DNA of 59,272 bases from Candidatus Hydrogenedentota bacterium (GCA_903893795.1 CAITNO010000077.1:1-59272), one strand, 5' to 3'. Shown: positions 43,428 to 52,231, counted from the first letter of the stretch. Numbers and translations: made by a program. The notes: generated by a model not told the origin, from the sequence alone.

Positions 43428-44168
43428 ATGGGAACGCTTTACCTGGTCGCGACGCCCATCGGCAACATGGAAGACCTCTCGTACCGCGCCGTGCGGGTAT
43501 TGGGCGAAGTGGATGTGCTGGCCTGCGAGGATACGCGCGTCACTTGGAAAATTTTTGAACGGTACGGCATCAAGGCCCCGTCCACGCGCTTCTCCTATCA
43601 CGAGCACAATGAGGAGGTTGCCGCCCGGCGCATTCTGGGCCTGCTGAACGAGGACCGCAGCGTGGCCGTCTGCACGGACGGCGGCCATCCGGGAATCAGC
43701 GACCCGGGCTACCGCATCGCTTCGCTATGCCATGAGCACGGCCACAAGATTGAAGTGATTCCCGGTCCGAGCGCGGCCACCACGGCATTGCTCGCGTCTG
43801 GACTGTCTTCGTCCAGTTTCACGTTCAAGGGATTCCCGCCCCGAAAGTCGGGACAGCGCCAACGCTTCTTTGCGATGGACCGGGACCTACCCCATACGCT
43901 CATTCTCTTTGAATCGCCCTACCGGGTGGGGGCCTGTCTGGCCGATGCCCTGGAGGCACTGGGGAACCGGCTGGGAGCGGTGTGCATCGAACTGACGAAG
44001 AAGTTTGAAGCGGTGCACCGGGGATACTTGGCCGATTTGGCGGCGCAGTTCAAGGGGAAGGAGATTAAGGGGGAGGTGACGATTGTGATTGCGGGGAATA
44101 ACCCCAAATTCAAGAATGAAGAAGTGGAAGAGGACGAAGCGACAGACGATGAGGATGAATATGGGTGA
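43428..44168 (+). CDS. rsmI: 16S rRNA (cytidine1402-2'-O)-methyltransferase RsmI
   Basis: Methylates the ribose of C1402 in 16S rRNA, tuning the P site. The 246-residue protein carries LYLVATPIGNMEDLSYRA at the start, CEDTRVTWKIF, PGPSAATTALLASGLSS, FKGFPPRKSGQRQ and LFESPYRV, all diagnostic. The central loop reads CTDGGHPGISDPG where the family usually has SDAGTP, an unusual but conservative change. A very acidic tail (NEEVEEDEATDDEDE) is added. It is 6 bp after the GHMP kinase and cotranscribed with it. Confidence 0.94.
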   Translation: MGTLYLVATPIGNMEDLSYRAVRVLGEVDVLACEDTRVTWKIFERYGIKAPSTRFSYHEHNEEVAARRILGLLNEDRSVAVCTDGGHPGISDPGYRIASLCHEHGHKIEVIPGPSAATTALLASGLSSSSFTFKGFPPRKSGQRQRFFAMDRDLPHTLILFESPYRVGACLADALEALGNRLGAVCIELTKKFEAVHRGYLADLAAQFKGKEIKGEVTIVIAGNNPKFKNEEVEEDEATDDEDEYG

Positions 44169-44230
44169 TTGCGTCTGTTTGGATCGTTAAATAGCAGAAT
44201 AGGTTGACAGCTCTGAGAGTGCTCTATTTT

Positions 44231-44310
44231 GAACCACAGAGGGCACAGAGGGACGCAGAGGAGGAGAAGAGCATTTCTTAACCACGAAAACACGGAATCG
44301 CACGGAAAAA
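44231..44310. repeat. CACAGAGG ... ACCACGAAAACACGGAA repeat
   Basis: AACCACAGAGGGCACAGAGG, then GACGCAGAGG and ACCACGAAAACACGGAATC; short near-repeats of CACAGAGG. A single copy here; from memory, such blocks recur in intergenic DNA of many uncultured bacteria. Confidence 0.5.
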
Positions 44311-44504
44311 GACAAAAATAGATGTTATGTGGGTGGATTAGGGCGGTGTGAGTTTGATTGAGATTATCCGGTCCCTGTTTAGATATGGTTGGACGTATTT
44401 TGGGGGAGAGCATGGGACCTATGTGACCCATGGGACTTATGGGAAGAATGGGCGGGTGCCTTGCCAAGGCCAAGCAACCTGCTCCGGCCTTTGAAGCTGA
44501 AAGA

Positions 44505-44523
44505 ACGCGGCAGGATGCCGCGT
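44505..44523 (-). terminator. Terminator of the symporter gene
   Basis: Minus strand: ACGCGGCA, loop TCC, TGCCGCGT, then TCTTTC; directly after the symporter stop. Confidence 0.6.
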
Positions 44524-46506
44524 CTACTGCTCTTGGGCGGCCCTTTCCTGTTCTGGGGTGATCATTTTGCCGGACCATAGGCGGTTGATTACGGCCAGGA
44601 TGGCGGCTGTGCTCACGAGAAACACCACAAACAGTGCCATGGCATATCCCGTGCGTCCGTAGAGGAAGTTGCCGACGGTGAAGAGGGCCGACCAGATCAT
44701 GGTGCAACCGGCCACCCAGCCGAGCAGTGCCAACGGGATGTTTTCATGGGTGGCGCGGGCTTCTTCGTCCGTGACGCCCGCTTCATGGCGGATGGCCAGC
44801 CAGCCCGGTCCGAAGGGACGCACCTTTTTGTAGAAGTCAATGAGCGTTCCGCGGCTTGTCTGAGGACCAAAGAATGCCACCAGCATCCAGCATAATGTCG
44901 TTACAGCGATGGTGATTATCAGGCTGGCGGCCGAATAGTTTATGCCATAGGCGGTTTGAAGATAGTTGAAGAAGTCGTTGATCGAGGCCGCTATGCTTAT
45001 CCCCCACGCCTTGTCAAGGTAGGACAAGAAACGTGCAATGTATTGGCCGACATCGCTGGTAACAGGGTTCTGCAGCACACTTATCTTGATCAGGAACAGC
45101 ACAATGGATACAAAGAAGGAACTGATCATGGCCGCGACTTCGCACCAGGCGTTGATGCGCCACCAGAACCAGCGGAGCAGGTAGAGGAGACCCGTGCCGG
45201 CGCCGACCTGGAGCATGATGTCGAAGCTGTCCTTGGCGGACTGCAGGACATAAACCATGCCAGAAGAGGCAAAGAAGAGTCCGATGGTGGCAAATCTGCC
45301 CGCCCACACGTAGTGATGCTCGGTGGCGTCCTTTTTGATGAACCGGCGGTAGAAGTCGTGGACCAGATAGGACGCGCCCCAGTTCAGATGTGTCAGGATC
45401 GTGGAGGAATTTGCCGCGATTAGACCGCCTATCATCAGTCCGGCAAAGCCCACGGGCAGGAAAACCAGCATGGCCGGGTAGGCGATGTCATGGTTGACCA
45501 GGCTGGCGTCCAGATTGGGGAATGCGGTCTGGATGTCGGAAAGCTTGGGGTAAACGACCAATGAGCACAGGCCGACCAGAATCCACGGCCAGGGGCGAAG
45601 CACGTAATGGGCCACATTGAAGAACAGCACGGCGCCCAGGGAGTCCTTCTCGGACTTGGACGAGAGCATGCGCTGGGCAATGTAACTGCCGCCACCGGGT
45701 TCGGCGCCGGGATACCAGACGGCCCACCACTGCACGGCAATGGGCAAAATGAACACGGCGATGGCAATATCCCAGTTGTTGGTAAAGTCGGGCAAAATGT
45801 TGAGGTAATGGAGCATCGTTTTGCCGTCGGGGGCAAGCTGGGGCGCGGAAAGTTTCTCAACCAGGCCGTGCAACCCACCCACCTGGGGCAGTTTGAGGGC
45901 GAAGTAGGCGGCGGCAATGACAGCGGTCATCTTGATGAAGAACTGGATCATGTCGATGACCAGCACCCCCCACAGGCCGGAGTGGGTGGCGAAAATGACG
46001 TTCAACAGGCCGATGCCGACGAGGGTCTGCCAGCGGGGCAGGCCGAAGAGGATGCCGGCAATCTTGCAGGCGGCCAGATTGACGGAGGCCATGATGATGC
46101 AGTTGAAGAAAAGGCCCAGATAGATGGCGCGGAAGCCGCGCACGAGGCTGGCGGCCTTGCCGGAATAGCGAATCTCGTAGAACTCCAAGTCGGTCATGAC
46201 GCCGGAACGTCGCCACAGGCGGGCGTAGAAGAAAACCGTGGCCACGCCGGTCATGACGAAGGCCCACCAGCACCAGTTGCCCGCCACGCCCTGACGGCGG
46301 ACGATGTCGGTCACGAGGTTGGGGGTGTCACTGCTGAAGGTGGTGGCGACCATCGAAAGTCCGGCCAGCCACCAGGGCACCGAACGTCCGGAGGCAAAGA
46401 ATTCGGCGGTGCTTTTACCCGCCCGCTTTCCAAAAAACAGCGCCGGAACAAAACAAACGAGCAACGAGGCCGCAATAATAGCCCAGTCCATGGGTTGCAG
46501 GTGCAT
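44524..46506 (-). CDS. Sodium/solute symporter (SSS family)
   Basis: This 660-residue inner-membrane transporter of the LeuT-like SSS family has the typical opening DWAIIAASLLVCFVPALFFG, AEFFASGRSVPWWLAGLSMV, then FYEIRYSGKAASLVRGFRAI, with many further hydrophobic helices through WVAGCTMIWSALFTVG. It is longer than ordinary symporters, with extra C-terminal helices. The start at 46506 has AAAGGAG 7 nt upstream; the frame stays open upstream antisense to the bactofilin but is not coding. Substrate (sugar, amino acid or other) cannot be told. Divergent from the bactofilin operon. Confidence 0.88.
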   Translation of the reverse strand: MHLQPMDWAIIAASLLVCFVPALFFGKRAGKSTAEFFASGRSVPWWLAGLSMVATTFSSDTPNLVTDIVRRQGVAGNWCWWAFVMTGVATVFFYARLWRRSGVMTDLEFYEIRYSGKAASLVRGFRAIYLGLFFNCIIMASVNLAACKIAGILFGLPRWQTLVGIGLLNVIFATHSGLWGVLVIDMIQFFIKMTAVIAAAYFALKLPQVGGLHGLVEKLSAPQLAPDGKTMLHYLNILPDFTNNWDIAIAVFILPIAVQWWAVWYPGAEPGGGSYIAQRMLSSKSEKDSLGAVLFFNVAHYVLRPWPWILVGLCSLVVYPKLSDIQTAFPNLDASLVNHDIAYPAMLVFLPVGFAGLMIGGLIAANSSTILTHLNWGASYLVHDFYRRFIKKDATEHHYVWAGRFATIGLFFASSGMVYVLQSAKDSFDIMLQVGAGTGLLYLLRWFWWRINAWCEVAAMISSFFVSIVLFLIKISVLQNPVTSDVGQYIARFLSYLDKAWGISIAASINDFFNYLQTAYGINYSAASLIITIAVTTLCWMLVAFFGPQTSRGTLIDFYKKVRPFGPGWLAIRHEAGVTDEEARATHENIPLALLGWVAGCTMIWSALFTVGNFLYGRTGYAMALFVVFLVSTAAILAVINRLWSGKMITPEQERAAQEQ

Positions 46507-46570
46507 GGCGTGACTCCTTTCCGCATCCTTGACCGCGCCAGTGTACCTGTCACACGGGTCGGGGCTCAAC

Positions 46571-46610
46571 TTGGCAATTGACCGTTTATAATGGACAATT
46601 GACAATGAAC
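46571..46610. repeat. Dispersed GACAATTGA-type repeat
   Basis: TTGGCAATTGACCGTTTATA then ATGGACAATTGACAATG; two or three imperfect copies of the motif seen also at 7645, 20740, 39187 and 42244. Confidence 0.55.
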
Positions 46611-46631
46611 AGACAGTAGCGGGGCAAAAGG

Positions 46632-46660
46632 TTGACGAAAACGCACGGGTGGGATATTCT
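46632..46660 (+). promoter_or_regulatory. Bactofilin operon promoter
   Basis: TTGACG, 17 nt, TATTCT, about 150 bp before the bactofilin start. The long leader up to 46809 could be untranslated. Confidence 0.55.
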
Positions 46661-46809
46661 GGTTGTTTCGGCGCTTCTTTTGCAGATTCTCTTTGATACA
46701 GAGTCGGGCAACCCGTTAAACTCACGATGCCGTACATGGCAAGCCGTCTCCTCCCGCAGGTCGGTGCCTGGGTGCGGAACATGGACAACCGTTTGGGGTG
46801 TTTTTGATC

Positions 46810-47520
46810 ATGGCCAAATTCGACGAGCCCATTGCCCCGGAAGGGGAATCCAATACAGCCGATTCGGGCAGCTTCGATGGTCTTGCCCGTTCGGGCAAGG
46901 GCGGTATCTTCTCGCGCCTCGGAGACCGTTTCAACGAGGCCCTGCAACAGGGCCGGGGCGATTCCCGCCACAGAAAGGCCGTTGAGGAAATGCGCCGCTC
47001 TCCCGTTATCCCCCCGGAGGACAGCGCCACGCGTCGCGCGCGGAATTCCAACCTCAAGCGTCTGGTTATCCCTGAAGGCGTGACCATCGGCGGTTCCCTG
47101 ACGGGAGGCGCCGAATCGGAAATCGGCGGGCGCATCGAGGGTGACCTCACCATTGAAGGAACGCTTTTTCTGCTGAAGACCGCCGTTGTCACCGGAGACG
47201 TGCGGGCCGGTTCGTGCCAGATGGACGGGACCGTGGAGGGGCGTGTTGAGGTGTCCAACGACTTGGCGATAGGAAAGACGGGCAAGCTCAATGCGGATGT
47301 GGTGGCGGGACGCAATGTGGACATTGCGGGACAGGTGAACGGCAATGTGACCACGCCCGGCAGGCTCAAGATGGCCGCGGGCAGTGTTGTCAACGGGGAT
47401 GTGTGCGTGCGCGTTTTGAATATGGAAGAAGGTGCGGCGCTGAACGGCGTGTGCACCATGCGCGCACCGGTACAAAAGTCTGAAGGTGCATCCCCAACAC
47501 AGGAGCAAACAACATTATGA
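46810..47520 (+). CDS. Bactofilin
   Basis: Bactofilins polymerise into cytoplasmic, often membrane-linked filaments that localise envelope-building proteins. The 236-residue protein has an unstructured N-terminal ~75 residues, then the repetitive right-handed beta-helix core (LVIPEGVTIGGSLTGGAE, GRIEGDLTIEGTLFL, TAVVTGDVRAGSC, GRVEVSNDLAIGKTGKLN, AGQVNGNVTT), and a short disordered tail. The ATG at 46810 is preferred to a GTG at 46798; both have GGGG close upstream. It overlaps the zinc peptidase gene by 4 bp (ATGA). Confidence 0.92.
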   Translation: MAKFDEPIAPEGESNTADSGSFDGLARSGKGGIFSRLGDRFNEALQQGRGDSRHRKAVEEMRRSPVIPPEDSATRRARNSNLKRLVIPEGVTIGGSLTGGAESEIGGRIEGDLTIEGTLFLLKTAVVTGDVRAGSCQMDGTVEGRVEVSNDLAIGKTGKLNADVVAGRNVDIAGQVNGNVTTPGRLKMAAGSVVNGDVCVRVLNMEEGAALNGVCTMRAPVQKSEGASPTQEQTTL

Positions 47521-48218
47521 TGATGCCAGGCATGTTTTACGGCCCGGACATTCTGCTGATGATTCCGGCCGTTATCTTCACGTTGTGGGCGCAGTGGTCC
47601 GTCAAGAGCGCCTACGCAAAGTACTCGCAAATTGGAACACGTTCCGGCATGACCGGCGCGGCTGCGGCCAAGGCCATCATGGACAGCGCGGGCGTGCTGA
47701 ACGTTGATATCGGCGCGATTCCAGGCGAAATGACAGACCATTACGACCCGACCCAGAAAATCGTCAACCTTTCCGAAGGCGTCTACGGCAGCGATTCGAT
47801 CGCGGCGGTGGGCATCGCGGCGCACGAAGTGGGCCACGCCATCCAGGACGCGCACCAGTACGCGCCGATGAAACTGCGCCACTTCATTTACCCGGTGTCC
47901 TCCATCGGTTCCACCCTGGCGTGGCCGCTGATCATGTTCGGAATCTTCTTCGGCCATGGCAGCGCGCTATGGGTGCTGCATCTGGGCATCTACCTCTTTG
48001 CCGCGTCGGTGGCGTTCACCATCGTGACGCTTCCGGTTGAATTCAACGCGAGCAGACGCGCCGTGCAGGCGCTGGCCAAGGGCGGCTACCTGACCACCGA
48101 TGAACTGGACGGTGTGCGCAAAGTGCTCCGCGCCGCGGCGCTTACCTATGTGGCGGCGGCCGCGACGGCCGTGCTCCAGCTCCTGCGCCTGCTCTTTCTG
48201 GCCCGCGGGCGCGACTGA
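47517..48218 (+). CDS. Membrane zinc metallopeptidase (YugP/Zn_peptidase_2 type)
   Basis: This 233-residue protein has an N-terminal membrane segment (DILLMIPAVIFTLWAQWSV), the HEVGHAIQDAHQY zinc motif near residues 103-115, and two to three C-terminal hydrophobic helices. The opening YDPTQKIVNLSEGVYGSDSIAA matches the DUF2268/YugP-type neutral metalloprotease family. It overlaps the bactofilin gene (ATGA), which suggests the peptidase acts at a bactofilin-marked membrane site; that link is an inference. Substrate unknown. Confidence 0.85.
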   Translation: MMMPGMFYGPDILLMIPAVIFTLWAQWSVKSAYAKYSQIGTRSGMTGAAAAKAIMDSAGVLNVDIGAIPGEMTDHYDPTQKIVNLSEGVYGSDSIAAVGIAAHEVGHAIQDAHQYAPMKLRHFIYPVSSIGSTLAWPLIMFGIFFGHGSALWVLHLGIYLFAASVAFTIVTLPVEFNASRRAVQALAKGGYLTTDELDGVRKVLRAAALTYVAAAATAVLQLLRLLFLARGRD

Positions 48219-48227
48219 ACCCATTCG

Positions 48228-49367
48228 ATGCGCCCTTTCCCAGCCCATACCGCGCTGCAGGCCCTTTCGGGCATTGCGGCGCTTCTCTTTGTCCTCTGTT
48301 CCGCGGTTTGGGCGCAGGAACAGGTGTTTACAGTGCGCATGACGGGACACGCCGACGGCGTGGGCATTACGGCGCGCAACAATGCCGTTGCGGCTGCGGA
48401 GGAGCAGATCATCACCGATGTGCTGCGCTCGCTGATTAACATGGAGGACATGGCCCCTTTCCGCGTGCTGCTGCGCCATGCGTCGGGCTACATTCAGCGC
48501 TATGACCTCCTGCGCTGCGACACGGCCAACAACAGCACCACGGTGGAATTGGACGCCTTTGTGCTGGAGAAGCCGCTACGGCAGGACGTCGCCGCGGCCA
48601 TGCTGCCGCGCCTGGGAAAGAATCTGCCCGTGCTGCTGGTGGTCTCCGAACAGCCCACCCCCGAAACGCCCGCCAGGGTGGGATCGGGTGCGGCATTTCT
48701 GGTGCTCCGGGAAGGACTGGAGAAGTACGGGTTCAATGTTGTGGGCCCCGACAAACTGGACGGAATCTACAAAACAGAAAAGTTGTTGGCGGTCACGGGC
48801 GGCACGGTGGATGAGGGCTCCCATTTTGCCCGCGAGAACCTCCAGAAGGTGGTCATCACGGCGCAGGCCACCTCTGAGCATGAACCCCTGCTCACGGCGC
48901 CCGACATGACCAGAAACAGGGCGCGCGTGTCGATTCGCGTGTTTTCCGGTTCGGACGGAAAATTGACGGACGCGCTGGGCGCCGAAGCGGTGGTGCAAAG
49001 CGGAGACCCGCGCGACGGCGGCGATCAGGCCATCGCGGACGCGGCGGGCAAACTGGTGACCGACACGACGGTGGCGGTGGTGCTGACGCTGCTGGGACGG
49101 CAGGAAAAGGACCTCGTCCTGCTTTCCATCGAACAGCCCGGCGACGAGGCGGTGGTGCATGAAATCACCGCAGCCTTGGGCAAGGCGTCAGGCGTGGCGG
49201 CGGTGGAGGAAGCGCTGGTCTCCCCCACGTTGGCGCGGCTCCGCATCGACTACGACGGCGCCATGGCCCGGCTGGCCGACCTGCTGCATGCACTGCCGTT
49301 GTCGGCGGGAACACTGGAAGTGCGCAAGGCGGTGGGAAAAGAAATCACGGTCGTGATTCGGCGTTAA
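48228..49367 (+). CDS. Secreted FlgT/LPP20-like protein of unknown role
   Basis: This 379-residue protein has a signal peptide (SGIAALLFVLCSAVWA). The segment ARNNAVAAAEEQIITDVLRSLI near 45-70 is like the FlgT/LPP20-type N-domain (TIGR-type 'flagellar assembly protein T' and relatives). Middle blocks LPVLLVVSEQ, FNVVGPDKLDGIYKTEKL and repeated VVxxG-like sheets suggest several alpha/beta domains. No flagellar genes are nearby, so the name is structural only. It follows the zinc peptidase by 9 bp and belongs to the bactofilin operon. Confidence 0.6.
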   Translation: MRPFPAHTALQALSGIAALLFVLCSAVWAQEQVFTVRMTGHADGVGITARNNAVAAAEEQIITDVLRSLINMEDMAPFRVLLRHASGYIQRYDLLRCDTANNSTTVELDAFVLEKPLRQDVAAAMLPRLGKNLPVLLVVSEQPTPETPARVGSGAAFLVLREGLEKYGFNVVGPDKLDGIYKTEKLLAVTGGTVDEGSHFARENLQKVVITAQATSEHEPLLTAPDMTRNRARVSIRVFSGSDGKLTDALGAEAVVQSGDPRDGGDQAIADAAGKLVTDTTVAVVLTLLGRQEKDLVLLSIEQPGDEAVVHEITAALGKASGVAAVEEALVSPTLARLRIDYDGAMARLADLLHALPLSAGTLEVRKAVGKEITVVIRR

Positions 49368-49400
49368 TACATTTCAAGAAAGACGGCGCGCACCCGGGCA

Positions 49401-50351
49401 CTACTGGTTGCCGGGGTTATCCTTCGGGGGATCTTCGTGAATGATGAAGTAGGGCCGCCGCTGGACTTCCACGAAGATGCGCCCGATGTATTCGCACATG
49501 AGGCCCGTGGCCACAAGCTGCACACCCGAGCAGAACAGGAAGAGCGCGACCACCGACTGCATTTGAAGGATATCGCCGACGGTCAACCGCAGAATGATGA
49601 CCCTGATGCCCACCAGCGAACCCACGAGGGCCATTGTCCAGCCAAAGAATCCAATCAGGCGCAGGGGCGCATCGGTGATGCCCGTGAGCATGTCGAGCGC
49701 GGCGCGAACCAGTTTCAGGAAGTTGTACTTGCTCTGGCCCTTCTTGCGCGCCGAATGCCCCACCTTGACCTCCGCAACACGGCCGCCAACCATTGCCAGG
49801 TCGGCGGGAAGATAGCGGCAGCGGTGCTGCAGGCGGCACATGCTGTCCAGTATCTCGCGTTTCATCACCTTGATGTTGCAGCCGTAATCGTGGAGCGGCA
49901 TGCCGGTGACTCGGGCGACATACCAGTTGAACATGCGTGAGGCGTACTTGCGGAACAGGGGATCCTGACGGTTCATCCGCCATCCCACGGCGACGTCATA
50001 CCCCTCATCCAGCTTGGCCACGAGCAATGGGAGGTCTTCCGGCAACACCTGCAGGTCGGCATCGATGACCACCGTGTATTTGCCCTCTGAGCGGGACAGA
50101 CCGGCATAGGTGGCCGGACTCTGGCCAAAATTGCGGGTGAGGTCCACGACGCGAATGCGCCGGTCGGCTTCGGCCATGGCAAACAGCATCTCGCGCGTGC
50201 CGTCGGTGCTGCCGTCGTTCACGAGAATGATTTCATAACTGCGGTTCATGCCGGTCAAGACCGCAGTCAGCCGCTCCACCAGTTCGGGCAGGGTTTCGCG
50301 CTCGTTGTACACGGGCGAGACAACGCTCAATTCCACTCTGTTTTCGGCCAT
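49401..50351 (-). CDS. Polyprenol-phosphate glycosyltransferase (ArnC/DPM1-like)
   Basis: This 316-residue protein transfers a sugar to a polyprenol phosphate on the cytoplasmic side. The catalytic half has SVVSPVYNERETLPELVERL, NDGSTDGTRE, the DXD region VIDADLQVLPEDLP, and QHRCRYLPADLAM. C-terminal membrane helices are near 227-250 and 262-290 (LIGFFGWTMALVGSLVGIRV; VVALFLFCSGVQLVATGLM), and the end is IFVEVQRRPYFIIHED. Such enzymes supply lipid-linked sugars to glycan or lipid A modification. Convergent with the FlgT-like gene; divergent from the riboswitch gene. Confidence 0.88.
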   Translation of the reverse strand: MAENRVELSVVSPVYNERETLPELVERLTAVLTGMNRSYEIILVNDGSTDGTREMLFAMAEADRRIRVVDLTRNFGQSPATYAGLSRSEGKYTVVIDADLQVLPEDLPLLVAKLDEGYDVAVGWRMNRQDPLFRKYASRMFNWYVARVTGMPLHDYGCNIKVMKREILDSMCRLQHRCRYLPADLAMVGGRVAEVKVGHSARKKGQSKYNFLKLVRAALDMLTGITDAPLRLIGFFGWTMALVGSLVGIRVIILRLTVGDILQMQSVVALFLFCSGVQLVATGLMCEYIGRIFVEVQRRPYFIIHEDPPKDNPGNQ

Positions 50352-50439
50352 GCTTGTGTGTTCCTTGATGCTTTCCCCAATGGCATCGGCAAGTATATAG
50401 CAGTGTTAAAGACGGTTCAAACGGTCTTGTGCCGTCCGT

Positions 50440-50468
50440 TTGCGTGCATCGCGGAAAGGGGCTATAAT
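50440..50468 (+). promoter_or_regulatory. Promoter upstream of the cobalamin riboswitch
   Basis: TTGCGT, 17 nt, TATAAT (50463-50468). It lies just before the riboswitch and is the clearest -10 in this part. Confidence 0.7.
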
Positions 50469-50479
50469 CCAAAATCCGG

Positions 50480-50690
50480 TTCGCAGAGAACTGTATTCTT
50501 TGTGCTAAGAGGGAATCTGGTGCGAATCCAGAACTGCCCCGCAGCGGTAATCAGGAACGAACGGCGCAAGACGGCGCGATGAGCGCCCGATACGCACTGG
50601 GCCATTGGGCCTGGGAAGCGGTGCCAAGTAGGAACTCCGCCTTTGGCGGATAGCCTGTGAGTCCGAAGACCTGCCGGAATTGGAAACGCC
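50480..50690 (+). ncRNA. Cobalamin riboswitch
   Basis: The conserved core is present: GGGAATCTGGTGCGAATCC at 50511-50529, then GAACTGCCCCGCAGCGGTAA, paired helices (CGCCTTTGGCG loop), and the B12 box AGCCTGTGAGTCCGAAGACC with TGCC at about 50652-50675. Binding of B12 normally lowers expression of the gene behind it. Downstream a G/C-rich hairpin (GCCGTCCATC/GATGGAGGCGGC region, about 50688-50713) could be the expression platform. Boundaries are approximate. The gene it controls is at 50825. Confidence 0.92.
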
Positions 50691-50824
50691 GTCCATCGGA
50701 GTTGATGGAGGCGGCCTTCGCGGGAAGGTAAGACGCGTGTCGCGTGTTGAATTCCCTCCCGTGTTCAGGCCGTTTCTTCGTCTGCCCTGGCGGCGCAGGT
50801 CCGAATGACACGAGGGTCCCGTCC

Positions 50825-52204
50825 ATGAGCAGTTGCCTCTCCCCCACTCCCCGCCCGCTCCGTTTTGCCGCTTTGTGCCTCGCCTTCTTGCTGATAACCG
50901 CATCCGGCATGGCTGCGGCCGCCGTTGCCGTTGAAAACCTGACCGGGTATGCCATCACCGAATTTGTGCCCGCGCCGTCGGGCGAGTCCCTGGTCAGTTT
51001 CGACTGGGATTCCACCGCAGCCCTGTATTACACCACCGGCGTTCCCAACTTCGCCCTCGGATTGAACGTGTACCGCGATGCTGGCGGCGGTGCCGCAAAG
51101 GTGTTTCAATCCCCCGCGGTGTTTCCTGGCTCACGGATTACGGCTGTGGGTTCGTTTGTCTTTTTCAATGACGGCGGCGACTATGCCCGCTATACCTACA
51201 ACTACTTCGCCTATAGCGTCGCCCAGGGCGGCGCGCCCGTGACTTCCTATGACTCTGCCGTGCAACCGCTCAGTCTTTGGGGCATAGACACCCGGGATGG
51301 TTCGCAGTTCTTCGCCTCTGGCGCGGTGGGCTTTGGCCCCAGTTCCATCTATTATATGTCGACGCCTGCGGACGGCATTCTGAACGGTCTGGTGAGTCTG
51401 GGTGAAATCGGCGAGTCTTCCGGTCCAGTGGCCTTTGACAGCGCGGGCAACCTGTTCTATGCGCATGGATACGTCTCCAGCGGACAGGCGAAAATCTTCC
51501 GCTGGAGCGCGGCGGAACTGGCCGCAGCCATTGCAAACCCGGTGCTTGCCCCGCTCAACCCGGTAAATCATGAATGGGCGACCATTCCGGCGGCCTTTTC
51601 AGGCATTGACAGCATGGTCGTGGACGCCGCCGGGAATGTGTATGTAACCGCCAACAATTGGGGCGTGCCGGGTGAATTGCTACTCTATAGACCTGCCGCA
51701 GCTGGGTCCACACCTGTGCCCGTCTCACTGGCGCGCTATGCCGACCGGATGGATTCGCTGCGTTTGCGCGACGGCAGGATCTATATGAGTTGTGCCGCCG
51801 GGATATACCGGATGTCGGTGCCGCTGTCGGTCTCTCTTGCCGGAGACGCCCAGGTGCATGCCGTGGCCGGACGGACGCTGACGCTTTCGGTGAACACCAG
51901 CGGCGGCGAGGGGACGGTGTCCTATCATTGGTTCCTTACGGGACTGGGCAAGACGGACATCCCCGTGGGCGACAACTCCCCCACGCTCTCTGTTGTCCCC
52001 GCAAAGGGCGACCAGGGCAGGGGCTATTATTGCGAGGTAAGCGATGCCGGGATGACGGCAACTTCACCGACGTACACACTGGAGGTGGTGATGCCCGCGC
52101 CTGCGGCATCCATGATTACACTGGTGGTGATGGCGATGGGAGTGGTGATGGTTGGGATCATGGGGGTGCGGCGCAAGGCCGCCGCAGGAACGAACAGGGA
52201 CTGA
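50825..52204 (+). CDS. Riboswitch-controlled secreted propeller/Ig protein with C-terminal anchor
   Basis: This 459-residue protein starts at 50825 (GAGGG upstream), giving a signal peptide (RFAALCLAFLLITASGMAAAA). An N-terminal ~310-residue region of repeated blades follows (SRITAVGSFVFFNDGG; SGPVAFDSAGNLFYAHG; IDSMVVDAAGNVYVTANN; MDSLRLRDGRIYMSC), then an Ig-like domain near 340-425 (GRTLTLSVNTSGGEGTVSYH ... YYCEVSDAG). The C-terminus is a membrane helix with basic end (MITLVVMAMGVVMVGIMGVR) preceded by PAPAA, a sorting-type tail. It is controlled by the cobalamin riboswitch, so it probably captures B12 at the surface, as BtuG propellers do in Bacteroides. No sequence similarity to BtuG could be tested. 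Confidence 0.7.
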   Translation: MSSCLSPTPRPLRFAALCLAFLLITASGMAAAAVAVENLTGYAITEFVPAPSGESLVSFDWDSTAALYYTTGVPNFALGLNVYRDAGGGAAKVFQSPAVFPGSRITAVGSFVFFNDGGDYARYTYNYFAYSVAQGGAPVTSYDSAVQPLSLWGIDTRDGSQFFASGAVGFGPSSIYYMSTPADGILNGLVSLGEIGESSGPVAFDSAGNLFYAHGYVSSGQAKIFRWSAAELAAAIANPVLAPLNPVNHEWATIPAAFSGIDSMVVDAAGNVYVTANNWGVPGELLLYRPAAAGSTPVPVSLARYADRMDSLRLRDGRIYMSCAAGIYRMSVPLSVSLAGDAQVHAVAGRTLTLSVNTSGGEGTVSYHWFLTGLGKTDIPVGDNSPTLSVVPAKGDQGRGYYCEVSDAGMTATSPTYTLEVVMPAPAASMITLVVMAMGVVMVGIMGVRRKAAAGTNRD

Positions 52205-52231
52205 CACGGACGGAAAACAAGAACGAACAGG

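Larger units (their letters stand above)
44169..44523. other. 355-bp intergenic region with repeats
   Basis: Between rsmI and the 3' end of the convergent symporter gene. It contains no convincing gene. It holds a CACAGAGG/ACCACGAAAACACGGAA repeat (44231-44310), simple G/T-rich sequence, and the symporter terminator hairpin at the end. Confidence 0.6.
46507..46809. other. 303-bp divergent intergenic region
   Basis: Between the symporter start (minus) and bactofilin start (plus). Besides the repeat at 46571-46610 and the bactofilin promoter at 46632-46660, I see no gene. Confidence 0.6.

Noticed and set aside
46507..47508. 334-codon upstream extension of the symporter frame, antisense to the bactofilin
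   Set aside because: It is antisense to a recognisable bactofilin and lies upstream of a start with a good Shine-Dalgarno; it has no family sense.
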